A DNA stretch of 64,000 nucleotides from JADJNY01 sp046349615 (GCA_046349615.1 JAXMBZ010000004.1:124001-188000), one strand, 5' to 3'. Counted from the stretch's first letter, positions 52,181 to 61,119 are shown. Program-made: numbers and translations. Notes: generated by a model not told the origin, from the letters alone.

Positions 52181-53266
52181 ATGCCGACCCACCGGGGCCC
52201 CGCGCGCGCCGTCCGTTTCCTCCCGATCGCCCTCGTCGCCGCGGCCTGCGTCGGCGCGCGCGACGCACGAGACGGGACGCACGCGGCGCCGCGCCCCGCC
52301 GTTTTCGACCACGTGCTCGTGGTCAGCGTGGATGGGCTTCGGAGCGACGCCTTGCTCACGCTGCCCAAGGGCTCGCTCCCCGGCTTCGAACAGCTCGAGC
52401 GCGGCGCCTTCACCCTGAACGCGCGCTGCGATCCCGAGTTTTCCGTCACGCTGCCGAACCACACCGCGATGCTCACGGGGCGCCCCGTGCACGGGCCCGC
52501 GGGACACGACTGGGTGCTCAACGACGAGGCGCCGAAGGGCGTCACGCTCCACTCGAACCACGGCGCGTACGTCCCGTCGATCTTCGACGTCGCGCACGAT
52601 CGCGGCGTGCGCACGGCCCTCTTCGCGGGGAAGCCGAAGTTCTCGCTGTACGACGTCAGCTACGACGCGGAGCACGGCGCGCCCGACACGACGGGCGCGG
52701 ACGAAGGGCGCGACAAGCTCGACCGCTTCGTGTTCACGCTGAAGACGCAGGAGATCACCGACGGCGCGCTCGACGCGCTCGCGCACCTCGGCGAGCGCAC
52801 GCTCGTGTTCGCGCACTACGCGACGACGGACTTGACGGCGCACGCGGCCGGTTGGGACGTGACGCCGGGGTCGCGCTACGTGAAGGCGGTGCAGGAGGTC
52901 GACGCGGAGCTCGCGCGGATCCTCGCCGCGTGCGACGCCGACCCCGCGCTCCGGGGAAAGACCGCGATCGTGCTCACCGCGGACCACGGCGGCGGTGCGC
53001 CGCTGCGCAGCCACGACCGCGCCGACATGTGGGTCGACTACGTGATCCCGTTCGTCGTGTGGACCGGCGATCGAGAGGGCGAGCACGACCTCTACGCGCT
53101 CTCCGCGGGAGGCCGCGCGGACCCGGGGCTCACGCGTCCGCCGATGGGGCGCCGTCCGCCGCCGATCCGTAACGGCGAGGCGGGCAACGTCGCGCTCGCG
53201 CTGCTCGGACTTCCGCCGGTGCCGGGCTCCGTGATCGGCGCGGAGCAGGATCTGCGCGTGCGCTAG
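52181..53266 (+). CDS. Alkaline phosphatase family (type I phosphodiesterase/nucleotide pyrophosphatase-like) lipoprotein
   Basis: A 361-residue lipoprotein (LPIALVAAAC) of the NPP branch. Motifs: VVSVDGLRSDAL (Asp51 metal ligand), SVTLPNHTAMLTGRPVHGPAGHDW with Thr90 as nucleophile, FAHYATTDLTAHAAGWD, and LTADHGGGAPLRSHD as second metal site. This is the classical Thr-nucleophile arrangement that cleaves phosphodiesters or pyrophosphates. It ends in front of tRNA-Arg. It is shorter than eukaryotic NPPs because it lacks accessory domains. Confidence 0.88.
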   Translation: MPTHRGPARAVRFLPIALVAAACVGARDARDGTHAAPRPAVFDHVLVVSVDGLRSDALLTLPKGSLPGFEQLERGAFTLNARCDPEFSVTLPNHTAMLTGRPVHGPAGHDWVLNDEAPKGVTLHSNHGAYVPSIFDVAHDRGVRTALFAGKPKFSLYDVSYDAEHGAPDTTGADEGRDKLDRFVFTLKTQEITDGALDALAHLGERTLVFAHYATTDLTAHAAGWDVTPGSRYVKAVQEVDAELARILAACDADPALRGKTAIVLTADHGGGAPLRSHDRADMWVDYVIPFVVWTGDREGEHDLYALSAGGRADPGLTRPPMGRRPPPIRNGEAGNVALALLGLPPVPGSVIGAEQDLRVR

Positions 53267-53287
53267 GACGGCGCCCGGGATCTGGAT

Positions 53288-53363
53288 TGGCGCACCCGGA
53301 GGGACTCGAACCCCCAACCTATGGTTCCGAAGACCAGTGCTCTATCCATTGAGCTACGGGTGC
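53288..53363 (-). tRNA. tRNA-Arg (anticodon TCG), CCA encoded
   Basis: The 76-base minus-strand sequence folds as a cloverleaf: acceptor GCACCCG with CGGGTGC, D arm GCTC/GAGC, anticodon loop CTTCGGA (anticodon TCG, reading CGA), T loop TTCGAGT, then G and CCA. The anticodon stem has one C-U mismatch at its outer end. No integrase gene is next to it. Confidence 0.92.
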
Positions 53364-53402
53364 GCGCGGGCCGCTCATCTTCGCGAGCGAGCGCGGAAAA
53401 GC

Positions 53403-53440
53403 AACCGGGCGAGGCGCGCGCGTGCGCTCCTCGCCCGGTT
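53403..53440. terminator. Terminator of the superoxide dismutase gene
   Basis: AACCGGGCGAGG pairs perfectly with CCTCGCCCGGTT (12 bp) around a 14-base GC-rich loop. On the minus strand GCTTTTC follows. It lies between the sodB stop and tRNA-Arg. Confidence 0.75.
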
Positions 53441-53454
53441 CGAGATCGACGGGC

Positions 53455-54042
53455 TCAGCGACCGGCGAGGTTCTTCGCCGCGAACTCCCAGTTCACGAGC
53501 TTCCAGAACGCTTCGACGTAGGCCGCGCGGTCGTTCCGGCGGTCGACGTAGTACGCGTGCTCCCAGACGTCGCACGTGAGGAGCGGGACGTCGCTCCCCG
53601 TGATCGGCGTGCCCGCGTTCGACGTCTCGACGATCGCGAGCGAGCCGTCGGGCTTCTTCACGAGCCACGACCAGCCGCTGCCGAAGAGCGTCAGCGCCGA
53701 CTGCGTGAACTTCTTCTTGAACTCGGCGGCGTTGCCGAAGCTCTTGTCGATCGCCTTCGCGAGGTCGCCCTTCGCGTCGCCGCCGCCCGACGGCGAGAGC
53801 GAGTTCCAGTAGAACGTGTGGTTCCACACCTGCGCGGCGTTGTTGAAGATCGGGCCGGGGCCCGCCTTCTTGATCACGTTCTCGAGCGACTCGTTCGCGA
53901 GCGGCGAGGTCGCGAGGAGCTCGTTCAGCTTGTTGACGTAGTTCTTGTGGTGCTTGCCGTAGTGGAAGGAGAGCGTCTCGGCGCTGATGTGCGGCGCGAG
54001 GGCGTCCTGGGAGTACGGGAGATCGGGGAGCGTGAATGCCAT
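53455..54042 (-). CDS. sodB: Superoxide dismutase, Fe/Mn family
   Basis: A 195-residue cytoplasmic enzyme dismutating superoxide. It has the N-terminal LPYSQDALAPHISAETLSFHYGKHHKNYV region (residues 8-36), with His ligands in HYGKHH, then WNHTFYWNSLSP, FGSGWSWLV, and the metal site DVWEHAYYVD. It resembles Fe-type enzymes (short, no helical insert), but Fe or Mn use cannot be fixed by sequence. The start has GAGGACA upstream. There is no signal peptide. The gene stands alone. Confidence 0.94.
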   Translation of the reverse strand: MAFTLPDLPYSQDALAPHISAETLSFHYGKHHKNYVNKLNELLATSPLANESLENVIKKAGPGPIFNNAAQVWNHTFYWNSLSPSGGGDAKGDLAKAIDKSFGNAAEFKKKFTQSALTLFGSGWSWLVKKPDGSLAIVETSNAGTPITGSDVPLLTCDVWEHAYYVDRRNDRAAYVEAFWKLVNWEFAAKNLAGR

Positions 54043-54166
54043 GGGGATGTCCTCGGTGGGTGTTCGGGGGGCCTGGATTCCTTGCGCGAGAGGATGCCAA
54101 ATCGCGGGGCGGAGTTCGATCCCTCGAAGGGACGGACGCGCGGACTCGCGCGCGCGGACAACGCGC

Positions 54167-55909
54167 TCATCCGAGCTCGAGCAGCACCTGCAGCTTCACG
54201 AAGTCCACGTCCTTGATGACGACGCGGATCGGGTGCCCCTCGGTGAAGGAGAGCGAGCGCTTCCCCGCCTTGATCACGAGGTTCGGGCCCTTGACCTCCG
54301 CGCGTTCGCCGATCGCGCGCGTCGGCAGGAAGCCGCCGACGTTGAACGGCGTGAGGCGCACCTCCATGCCGTAGGGCGAGACGCGCACCACGATCGCGTC
54401 GATCTTCTCGCCGATGTGCGGGTGCAGGTACTGGCAGACCTTCAGGTCCTCCATCGAGCGCTCGCACATCTCCGCCATCTCGGACATCAGCGAGCAGTGC
54501 GACGCGACGTCGTTCAGGTCCGCGAGGAACTCCTCCGCCTTCAAGTCGCGCGCGGCCTCGTCCGGACGGCTCTCGACCGCCCACAGCCAGCGGTGCACCA
54601 TCAGGTCGGGGTAGCGGCGGATCGGCGACGTGAAGTGCAGGTACGCCTTGCGCGCGAGGCCGAAGTGCGTCGCGACGTCCTCGTGGTCGTGCACCTCGTA
54701 CACGGCGCGCTCGATCAGGCCCATGATGCGCATGATCAACGCCTCGGCGTTGGGCTTCTTGCGCGCGGTCTGGATCAGGCGCGCGATGTCGCGGCCGGTG
54801 AGCCGGTCCTTCTCGGGCACGCGGATGCCGTGGTCCTCGAGGCCCTTCGCGACCTTCGCGATCTCCTCGGGGTCCTTCTCGGGGTGCACGCGGTAGATCG
54901 TGGGCAGCCCCTTCTCCCGGAAGAGGTCGCCGACCGCCTGGTTCGCGGCGAGCGCCGTCTCCTCGATCAGCGTCTGCGAGAAGTAGCGCGCGGCGTCGAC
55001 GACCTTGACGACCTCGTGCTTCTCGTCGAAGACGAACTTCTTCTCGACGGACGACATGCGCAGCGAGCCCTTCGCGTCGCGCAGTTGCTGCTGCTGCTTC
55101 GTCCAGCGCTCGAAGAGCTTGAGCGAGCCCTCGAGGAACTTCGTGGCGCGCGCGCCCGGCGTGTCGGCGCCGTCGAGCAGCTCCTGCACCTCGCGGTACG
55201 TGTTGCGGCGCGCGGAGCGGATCACGCTCTTCCCGATGCGCGCGCTGACGCGTTTGCCCTTCGCGTCGAACACCATGAAGACGGAGTACGCGAAGCGATC
55301 GCGCTCGCCGACGAGCGAGCACAGGTGGTTGCTGAGCTCCTCGGGCAGCATCGGCACGACCTGGTCCGCGACGTAGACGCTCGTCGCGCGCGCGAGTGCC
55401 TCGTCGTCGAGCGCCGTGCCCGGCTTCACGTAGTGCGCGACGTCGGCGATGTGCACGCCGACCTCGACGTGGCCGTCGGGGAGGGCCTTGATGCCGATCG
55501 CGTCGTCGTAGTCCTTCGCGTCGTCGCCGTCGATCGTGTAGATGAGCTCGTTGCGCAGGTCCCAGCGACCGGCATATTCCGCGGGATCGGGATCGCGCGG
55601 GAGCTTCGCGACCTCCGCCTTGACGTCCGCCGGGAACACCGTGCGCACGCGGAACGACGCGAGGAGCTGCATCTCCTCGCTGTCGACGTCCCGGTAGACG
55701 ACGGGGCCGTGCTCCATCGGCCCGAACGCGCGCGGCCGGCGCGCGATGCGGTCGCGCGAGCCGCCGCCTTCGGGGATCGACTCCGCCTGCTCGAGCGCCT
55801 TCTCGACGTCGAGCGTGCTCTCCTCGGCCGGTTTCGATTCCTGCGGCGTGCCGCCGCGCGAGCGGAGGAGGTCCTTGAAGCTCTTCAGCGGTTTCTTGTC
55901 GTCGGCCAT
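54167..55909 (-). CDS. rnr: RNase R-like exoribonuclease, short N-terminus
   Basis: A 580-residue RNase II/R family 3'-5' exoribonuclease. The RNB catalytic domain is complete: IYTIDGDDAKDYDDAIG (Asp ligands), HVEVGVHIADVAHYV, MLPEELSNHLCSL, LARKAYLHFTSPIRRYPDL. A C-terminal S1-like domain (VRVSPYGMEVRL) ends it. E. coli RNase R has about 810 residues with two cold-shock domains and a helix-turn-helix at the N-terminus; here about 100 mostly disordered, charged residues precede the RNB domain and no cold-shock domain is evident. It is 19 bp after the GT39-like gene. Confidence 0.92.
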   Translation of the reverse strand: MADDKKPLKSFKDLLRSRGGTPQESKPAEESTLDVEKALEQAESIPEGGGSRDRIARRPRAFGPMEHGPVVYRDVDSEEMQLLASFRVRTVFPADVKAEVAKLPRDPDPAEYAGRWDLRNELIYTIDGDDAKDYDDAIGIKALPDGHVEVGVHIADVAHYVKPGTALDDEALARATSVYVADQVVPMLPEELSNHLCSLVGERDRFAYSVFMVFDAKGKRVSARIGKSVIRSARRNTYREVQELLDGADTPGARATKFLEGSLKLFERWTKQQQQLRDAKGSLRMSSVEKKFVFDEKHEVVKVVDAARYFSQTLIEETALAANQAVGDLFREKGLPTIYRVHPEKDPEEIAKVAKGLEDHGIRVPEKDRLTGRDIARLIQTARKKPNAEALIMRIMGLIERAVYEVHDHEDVATHFGLARKAYLHFTSPIRRYPDLMVHRWLWAVESRPDEAARDLKAEEFLADLNDVASHCSLMSEMAEMCERSMEDLKVCQYLHPHIGEKIDAIVVRVSPYGMEVRLTPFNVGGFLPTRAIGERAEVKGPNLVIKAGKRSLSFTEGHPIRVVIKDVDFVKLQVLLELG

Positions 55910-55928
55910 CGTGATCGTCTCAGGGAAG

Positions 55929-57308
55929 CTAGCGCGCGCGCTCTCCCGCGGCGAGCGTCGCGTTCCCGCGCGCGCGGTCGATCGCCCAAAGGACGAACGC
56001 GGCGGCGGGCAGGAGCATCAAGGGCTCGATCGGGAAGCGGTACCGCTCGAGCACGTGCGTCAGGTAGTACGGCGCGGGGAAGAGCACGAGCATCACCACG
56101 AGCGCGCGATGCTCGACGCGGCGCTTCACGAAGAGCGCGCACCCGGCGAGCGCCAAGAGCCCCGCGAGCCCGTGCATCCCCCACTTGACCCAGCTCGCCG
56201 GATCCGTCGCGGCGCTCTTCGCACCCTCCGTGCGCGGGTCGGACCACGGGAAGTCACCGAGCCAGTACAGTCGCGCGCGGTGGAGCGTGAGCCGCGCGAA
56301 GCGCAGGGGGTCCGCGCGGATCCATGTCTGCGCGCGCTCCATGCACTCCTTCGCGTAGGGCACCTCGCCCTCCGCGACGTAGCGGCGGAACTCGTCCGCG
56401 CTGTAGCTCGGGTGCAGCTTCGTCTGGAAGTAGCCGTTCGCGAGGTCGTTGTTCCCGACCATCATCTCGACGCCGAGGTTCGTGCGAAGCGCGAACGAAC
56501 CGACCGCCTCGCGGTTGCGCAGACACCACGGGAGCACGAGCACGAACGCCGCGGCTCCGAACGCGGCGAGGCGCACGAGGCGTTCGCGCCACGTCGAGAG
56601 CCCGCTCGCGAGGATCCACAGGACGCCGGGGACGATCGACGCGGGCGCGGGGTTCACGAGCATCACGGCGCCGAAGAGCGCGCCGAAGATCGCCGCGCGT
56701 GCGACGCTCGCGCCGCGACCGAAGAGCACGACGCAGAGCACGAAGCCCGTCAGCACGAACGCGACGCACGTCGTGTCCCACACCGTGTGCGCTGCGTTCC
56801 AGATCGAGTACGGGAGCAGCGCGAGCGTCCACCCCGCGACGCGCGCGAGCCGCAGTCCGCCGAGCGCGAGCCCGAGGCGCCAAAGGAGCCCCGCCGTCAG
56901 CGCGGAGAGCACGCACTGAAACACGAGCAGGAGCCCCGCGGTCGTCGCGCTCACGCCGCCGCCGAGCTTCATCAGTCCCGCCAGCAGGTACGGGTACGCG
57001 GGCGCGAGCCAGCCCGTGATCGGCGCGGTCTCCCCCCACGGTCCTTCCGCGCGCGCCCACTGCCCCGCGTAGCCGCGTCCGTCGGCGAGCGACTCGGCGA
57101 TGCAGCCGGACTCGAAGCCCCAGCTCCACGCGTCCTTGCCGACGGCGTGCTGCGCGCACCCGTGCACGAAGAACGCGGCGAGGCGCAGGAGCAGCGCGAC
57201 GGCGACGAGGAGCATGAGCTCGCGCGCGTGCGCGCGCGCACCGAGCGATTCGTTCCTCGACGTCGAAGCGCTCGAGGCCGGGGCACCGGGGGGCGGCATG
57301 GTCGGCAC
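55929..57308 (-). CDS. GT39-like membrane glycosyltransferase
   Basis: A 459-residue protein with about ten membrane helices. The first periplasmic loop has the acidic GKDAWSWGFESGCIAESLADG, then APITGWLAPAYPYLLAGL, typical of dolichyl/polyprenyl-phosphate-sugar transferases of the GT39/GT83 type. 'GNNDLANGYF' and 'HVLERYRFPIEPLMLL' in the C-terminal half match similar proteins in this window (44434-46527). It is upstream of rnr by 19 bp and probably co-transcribed. Sugar donor and acceptor are unknown. Confidence 0.8.
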   Translation of the reverse strand: MPTMPPPGAPASSASTSRNESLGARAHARELMLLVAVALLLRLAAFFVHGCAQHAVGKDAWSWGFESGCIAESLADGRGYAGQWARAEGPWGETAPITGWLAPAYPYLLAGLMKLGGGVSATTAGLLLVFQCVLSALTAGLLWRLGLALGGLRLARVAGWTLALLPYSIWNAAHTVWDTTCVAFVLTGFVLCVVLFGRGASVARAAIFGALFGAVMLVNPAPASIVPGVLWILASGLSTWRERLVRLAAFGAAAFVLVLPWCLRNREAVGSFALRTNLGVEMMVGNNDLANGYFQTKLHPSYSADEFRRYVAEGEVPYAKECMERAQTWIRADPLRFARLTLHRARLYWLGDFPWSDPRTEGAKSAATDPASWVKWGMHGLAGLLALAGCALFVKRRVEHRALVVMLVLFPAPYYLTHVLERYRFPIEPLMLLPAAAFVLWAIDRARGNATLAAGERAR

Positions 57309-57419
57309 CTTATCGGCCGCGCGCGGGCGACGGTAGCGGGCGTTCGAAGCGGAAAACGCGGCCGACGGCCGCGATTCCTCGCCCGCCGTCGGCCTGGGTC
57401 CGAAACGAGGCGCGCCGCG

Positions 57420-58094
57420 TCAGTCGCGCACGACGTCGCCCGAGCCCTGCACCGACTGCGTCAGGCGCGGATTGCCCGAGTAGCGCACGTCGCCGCTGCC
57501 GAGGAGCTGCACGTCGAGCGCTTCCGACGCCGTGACGCGCGCGTCGCCGCTGCCGGAGAGCCGGACCTTCACGTCCTTCGCGGCGAGTCCCGCGAGCCGG
57601 GCTTCGCCGGAACCGTCGACGTCGACGACGAGCTCGTCGACCGCGCCGACGGCCGTCACGTCGCCCGAGCCCGTGATCGCGGCGCGGAACGACGCGCCCT
57701 TCACGTTCGAGAGGCGCACGTCGCCGCTGCCGAGCAGGACGGCCGCGTCGAGCGTCGGCGCGGTCACCGTGATCTGCACGGTCTTGCGCGTGGTCGGCGC
57801 GCCGGGCGCGCGATCGAGGACGAGCGTGCCGTCGCGCACCTCGGTCTTCAGGAACGGGAGCAGCGCCTCCTCCGCCGTGACGACGACGGACTGCGCTTCG
57901 CCGACGCGGACGTCGACGCGCGCGGCGCCGCGCAGCTCCAGCGCATGGAATTCCGCGACGGTGCGGACCTCGGTGCGCGTCGGGGTCGAGGCGAGGTCGC
58001 GGCTGCGCAGCGTTTCGACGCCGTCGTCGGAGACGACGATGATGCAGGCCGGGGCGAACGTGAGCGCGAGGAGGGCGGGGATCCAGTTCTTCAT
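57420..58094 (-). CDS. DUF2807 (head GIN) domain lipoprotein
   Basis: A 224-residue lipoprotein (IPALLALTFAPAC) with the DUF2807 beta-helix: 'FHALELRGAARVDVRVGEAQSVVVTAEE' (quoted by start FHALELRGAARVDVRVG), then GSGDVRLSNVKG, GSGDVTAVGAVDELVVDVDGSGEARLAG (parts), LSGSGDARV, LLGSGDVRYSG and a final GSGDVVRD. The Gly-Ser-Gly-Asp turns recur five or six times. The domain is common in Bacteroidota and Planctomycetota secreted proteins with no assigned function. It follows leuS, 117 bp from its stop. Confidence 0.85.
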   Translation of the reverse strand: MKNWIPALLALTFAPACIIVVSDDGVETLRSRDLASTPTRTEVRTVAEFHALELRGAARVDVRVGEAQSVVVTAEEALLPFLKTEVRDGTLVLDRAPGAPTTRKTVQITVTAPTLDAAVLLGSGDVRLSNVKGASFRAAITGSGDVTAVGAVDELVVDVDGSGEARLAGLAAKDVKVRLSGSGDARVTASEALDVQLLGSGDVRYSGNPRLTQSVQGSGDVVRD

Positions 58095-58210
58095 GGTGGG
58101 TGGCCTCGCCCGCGATGCGATGGGGTCGGGCGAGGCGCGCGCAGTGCGCGGCTCCGCGGCCCGGATTTCCAGGCCGCGGAGCGTAAGAACGCGCGCCGAC
58201 GATCCGGCCG

Positions 58211-60808
58211 TCAACGCACGACGAAGTTGACGAGGCGCTTCGGGACGACGACGACCTTGAGGACCTCCTTGCCCTCGAGGTGGACCGCGGCCCCCGCGCG
58301 CGCGGCGGCCTCGATCGCGGGCCCCTCCGCGTCCTTCGGCACCTTGACCGTCGCGCGGTGCTTGCCGTTCACCTGCACGGGGATCTCGAGCTCGTCGTCG
58401 ACGAGGTAGAGCGGGTCGGGGCGCGGCCAGTGGCTCTTCCCGACCTCGCCCTCGGCGCCCATCCGCTGCCAGAGCTCCTCCGCGACGTGCGGCGCGAAGG
58501 GCGCGAGCACCTGGAGGAAGCGGAGTCCCTGCGCACGCGTCATCGCCTCGGGTGCCTTCGTCGCGTCGTTCAGGAACGTCATCATCGCCGCGATCGCGGT
58601 GTTCAGGTTGAAGTGGTGGAACGCGTCGTCCGTGCGCGCGATCAAGCGGTTGACGCCGCGCTCGAGCGCGAGCGTCGCGCCCTCGAGCTTCGGCTCCGGC
58701 GCGCCGCGCGCGAACTGCGGGCGGATCGACGCGTCGCCGTCGGGATCGACGAAGAGCCGCCACACGCGCTCGACGAAGCGCCGGCAGCCCGGGATGTCGC
58801 GCGGGTTCCACGGCTTCGAGTCCGCGAGCGGCCCCATGAACATCTCGTAGAGACGGAAGCTGTCCGCGCCGTACTCCGCGATGATGTCGTCGGGGTTGAC
58901 GACGTTCTTCAGCGACTTCGCCATCTTCGTGACGATCTGCGTGAGCTCGGCTCCGCTCGTCCGCTGCACGTAGGCGTTGCCGCGCGTCTCGACCTCGTCG
59001 CTCGCGACGAGGCGGCCCGTCGCGTCCTGGTACGCGAACGCCTCGACCATGCCCTGGTTGAAGAGCTTCTGGAAAGGCTCGGGCGTCGACACGAGGCCGG
59101 CGTCGAAGAACACCTTGTGCCAGAAGCGCGCGTAGAGCAGGTGCATCACGGCGTGCGCCGCGCCGCCGACGTAGAGGTCGACCGGTCCCCAGTACGTCTC
59201 CGCCTCGCGCGCGAACGCGGCGCGGTCGTTCCGCGGGTCCATGAAGCGCAGCCAGTACCAGCACGAGCCCGCCCAACCGGGCATCGTGTCCGTGTCGCGC
59301 CGCGCGGGCGCGCCGGTGCGCGGATCGCTCGTCGCGACCCAGTCCTTCGCGCGCGCGAGCGGCGCGGAGCCGTCGGGCGACGGCTTGAAGTCGCTCATGT
59401 CGGGCAGGAGCACGGGGAGCGCGTCCTCGGGCACCGGCACGATGCTCCCGTCCGCGCGGTGGAGCAGCGGGAACGGCTCGCCCCAGTACCGCTGGCGCGA
59501 GAAGAGCCAGTCGCGGAGCTTGTACGTGACGCGCGCCTTGCCGAGCCCGCGCGCGACGAGCCACTCGATCGCCTTCGCCTTCGCGGCGGGCGTCGCGAGT
59601 CCGTCGATCGGTCCGGAGTTGATCGCCGTGCCGTGCTCGGTGAAGCACACGCCGTCCGCGAGGCCCTTCGCGCCCGCGGGCGGCTTGACGACCTCGCGGA
59701 TCTCGAGGCCGAACGTGCGCGCGAACTCGTGGTCGCGCTCGTCGTGGCCGGGCACGCACATGATGGCACCCGTGCCGTAGCCCGCGAGCACGTAGTCGGC
59801 GATCCACACCGGCACGCGGCCGCGCGGATCGTTCGCCTCGAACGCGGGGTTGTGCGCGTACGCGCCGGTGAACACGCCGGTCTTCGTCTTCGAGGCGTCG
59901 CCGCGCTCGAGCTCCGACTTCGACGCCGCCGCGGCCTTGTACGCATCGACCGCCGCGCGCTGCGCCGGCGTCGTGATCGCGTTCACGAGCGCGTGCTCCG
60001 GCGCGAGCACCATGAACGTCGCGCCCCACAGCGTGTCGGGCCGCGTCGTGAACACGGTGATCTCCGCCTTCGCCGCGCCTTCGACGGCGAAGCGGATCTC
60101 CGCGCCCTCGGAGCGTCCGATCCACTCGCGCTGCTGGATCTTGATCGACTCGGGCCAGTCGATCAGGTCGAGGTCCGCGAGCAGACGCTCCGCGTACGCC
60201 GTGATCTTGAGCATCCACTGCTTCAGCGGACGCCGCACGCACGGATGGTTGCCGCGCTCGCTGCGACCGTTGATCACCTCTTCGTTCGCGAGGACCGTCT
60301 TGAGCTCCTCGCACCACCACACGGGGACCTCGGCCTGGTACGCGAGCCCGCGCTCGTGGAGCTTCAAGAAGAGCCACTGCGTCCAGCGGTAGTACGTCGG
60401 ATCGCTCGTGTCGATCTCGCGCGACCAGTCGTAGCTGAGCCCGATCAGCGCGAGCTGGCGCTTGAAGTTCGCGGTGTTCTCCGCCGTCGTCTCGCGCGGG
60501 TGCTTGCCGGTCTGGATCGCGTACTGCTCCGCCGGCAGGCCGAACGCGTCCCAGCCCATCGGGTGGAGCACGTTGAAGCCCTGCATGCGCTTGCGCCTCG
60601 AGATCACGTCCGTGCCGACGTAGCCGAGCGCGTGGCCGACGTGCAGCCCCGACCCCGACGGGTACGGGAACATGTCGAGCACGTAGTACTTCGGCTGCTT
60701 CGGATCGAAGCCGGGCTCGCCCGGGTTCTTCGCGCGGAACGCGTGCGTGTCCTTCCAGTGGCGCTGCCACTTCGTCTCGATGGCGCGGGCGTCGTAGGGG
60801 TGGTTCAC
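58211..60808 (-). CDS. leuS: Leucyl-tRNA synthetase
   Basis: An 865-residue class I synthetase charging tRNA-Leu. Motifs: the HIGH box in FPYPSGSGLHVGHALGY, GWDAFGLPAEQYAIQTG, the editing (CP1) domain with TRPDTLWGATFMVLAPEHAL and GYGTGAIMCVPGHDERD, CWYWLRFMDPRN, and the KMSKS loop as KMAKSLKN, a known variant with Ala for Ser. Length is standard for bacterial LeuRS. The start is GTG at 60808. An imperfect 16-bp palindrome with CCTAGG lies about 45 bp upstream (near 60846-60862). Confidence 0.97.
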   Translation of the reverse strand: MNHPYDARAIETKWQRHWKDTHAFRAKNPGEPGFDPKQPKYYVLDMFPYPSGSGLHVGHALGYVGTDVISRRKRMQGFNVLHPMGWDAFGLPAEQYAIQTGKHPRETTAENTANFKRQLALIGLSYDWSREIDTSDPTYYRWTQWLFLKLHERGLAYQAEVPVWWCEELKTVLANEEVINGRSERGNHPCVRRPLKQWMLKITAYAERLLADLDLIDWPESIKIQQREWIGRSEGAEIRFAVEGAAKAEITVFTTRPDTLWGATFMVLAPEHALVNAITTPAQRAAVDAYKAAAASKSELERGDASKTKTGVFTGAYAHNPAFEANDPRGRVPVWIADYVLAGYGTGAIMCVPGHDERDHEFARTFGLEIREVVKPPAGAKGLADGVCFTEHGTAINSGPIDGLATPAAKAKAIEWLVARGLGKARVTYKLRDWLFSRQRYWGEPFPLLHRADGSIVPVPEDALPVLLPDMSDFKPSPDGSAPLARAKDWVATSDPRTGAPARRDTDTMPGWAGSCWYWLRFMDPRNDRAAFAREAETYWGPVDLYVGGAAHAVMHLLYARFWHKVFFDAGLVSTPEPFQKLFNQGMVEAFAYQDATGRLVASDEVETRGNAYVQRTSGAELTQIVTKMAKSLKNVVNPDDIIAEYGADSFRLYEMFMGPLADSKPWNPRDIPGCRRFVERVWRLFVDPDGDASIRPQFARGAPEPKLEGATLALERGVNRLIARTDDAFHHFNLNTAIAAMMTFLNDATKAPEAMTRAQGLRFLQVLAPFAPHVAEELWQRMGAEGEVGKSHWPRPDPLYLVDDELEIPVQVNGKHRATVKVPKDAEGPAIEAAARAGAAVHLEGKEVLKVVVVPKRLVNFVVR

Positions 60809-60929
60809 TCGAGGAGCCTTCGGTGCAGGTCGGGCGGGAGAAGGGGCGAGATCCTAGGGTCTCGCCGGGAGTGGAACCATGCGCCCGACCCGAGGCCCGG
60901 GCTCGCGACGGTTTCCGAGCGCGCCCGGG

Positions 60930-60958
60930 TTGACTCGGCTCCGCCTCGCGGGCATCCT
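60930..60958 (+). promoter_or_regulatory. Candidate promoter of tRNA-Ala
   Basis: TTGACT (60930-60935), 17 bp, then CATCCT (60953-60958), ending 79 bp before the tRNA. The -35 is good, the -10 moderate. Confidence 0.35.
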
Positions 60959-61037
60959 TCGTGGCCCCTTTCGGACGCGACACCGCGCGGAAGGGCCCCG
61001 TGGAGCGGCGCACGCGCGCCTCCGCGGCTGACAACGC

Positions 61038-61113
61038 GGGGGATTAGCTCAGTTGGTAGAGCGCGACAATGGCATTGTCGAGGTCAGGGGTTCGACCCCC
61101 CTATCCTCCACCA
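61038..61113 (+). tRNA. tRNA-Ala (anticodon GGC), CCA encoded
   Basis: The 76-base cloverleaf has acceptor GGGGGAT with ATCCTCC, D arm GCTC/GAGC, anticodon stem CGACA/TGTCG with loop ATGGCAT (anticodon GGC), T loop TTCGACC and terminal ACCA. It has its own promoter-like site and a strong terminator. Confidence 0.96.
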
Positions 61114-61119
61114 CCTTCA

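Noticed and set aside
53288..53363. tRNA-Arg as an integration site for a mobile island
   Set aside because: No integrase, repeat of the tRNA end or change in base composition is seen on either side.
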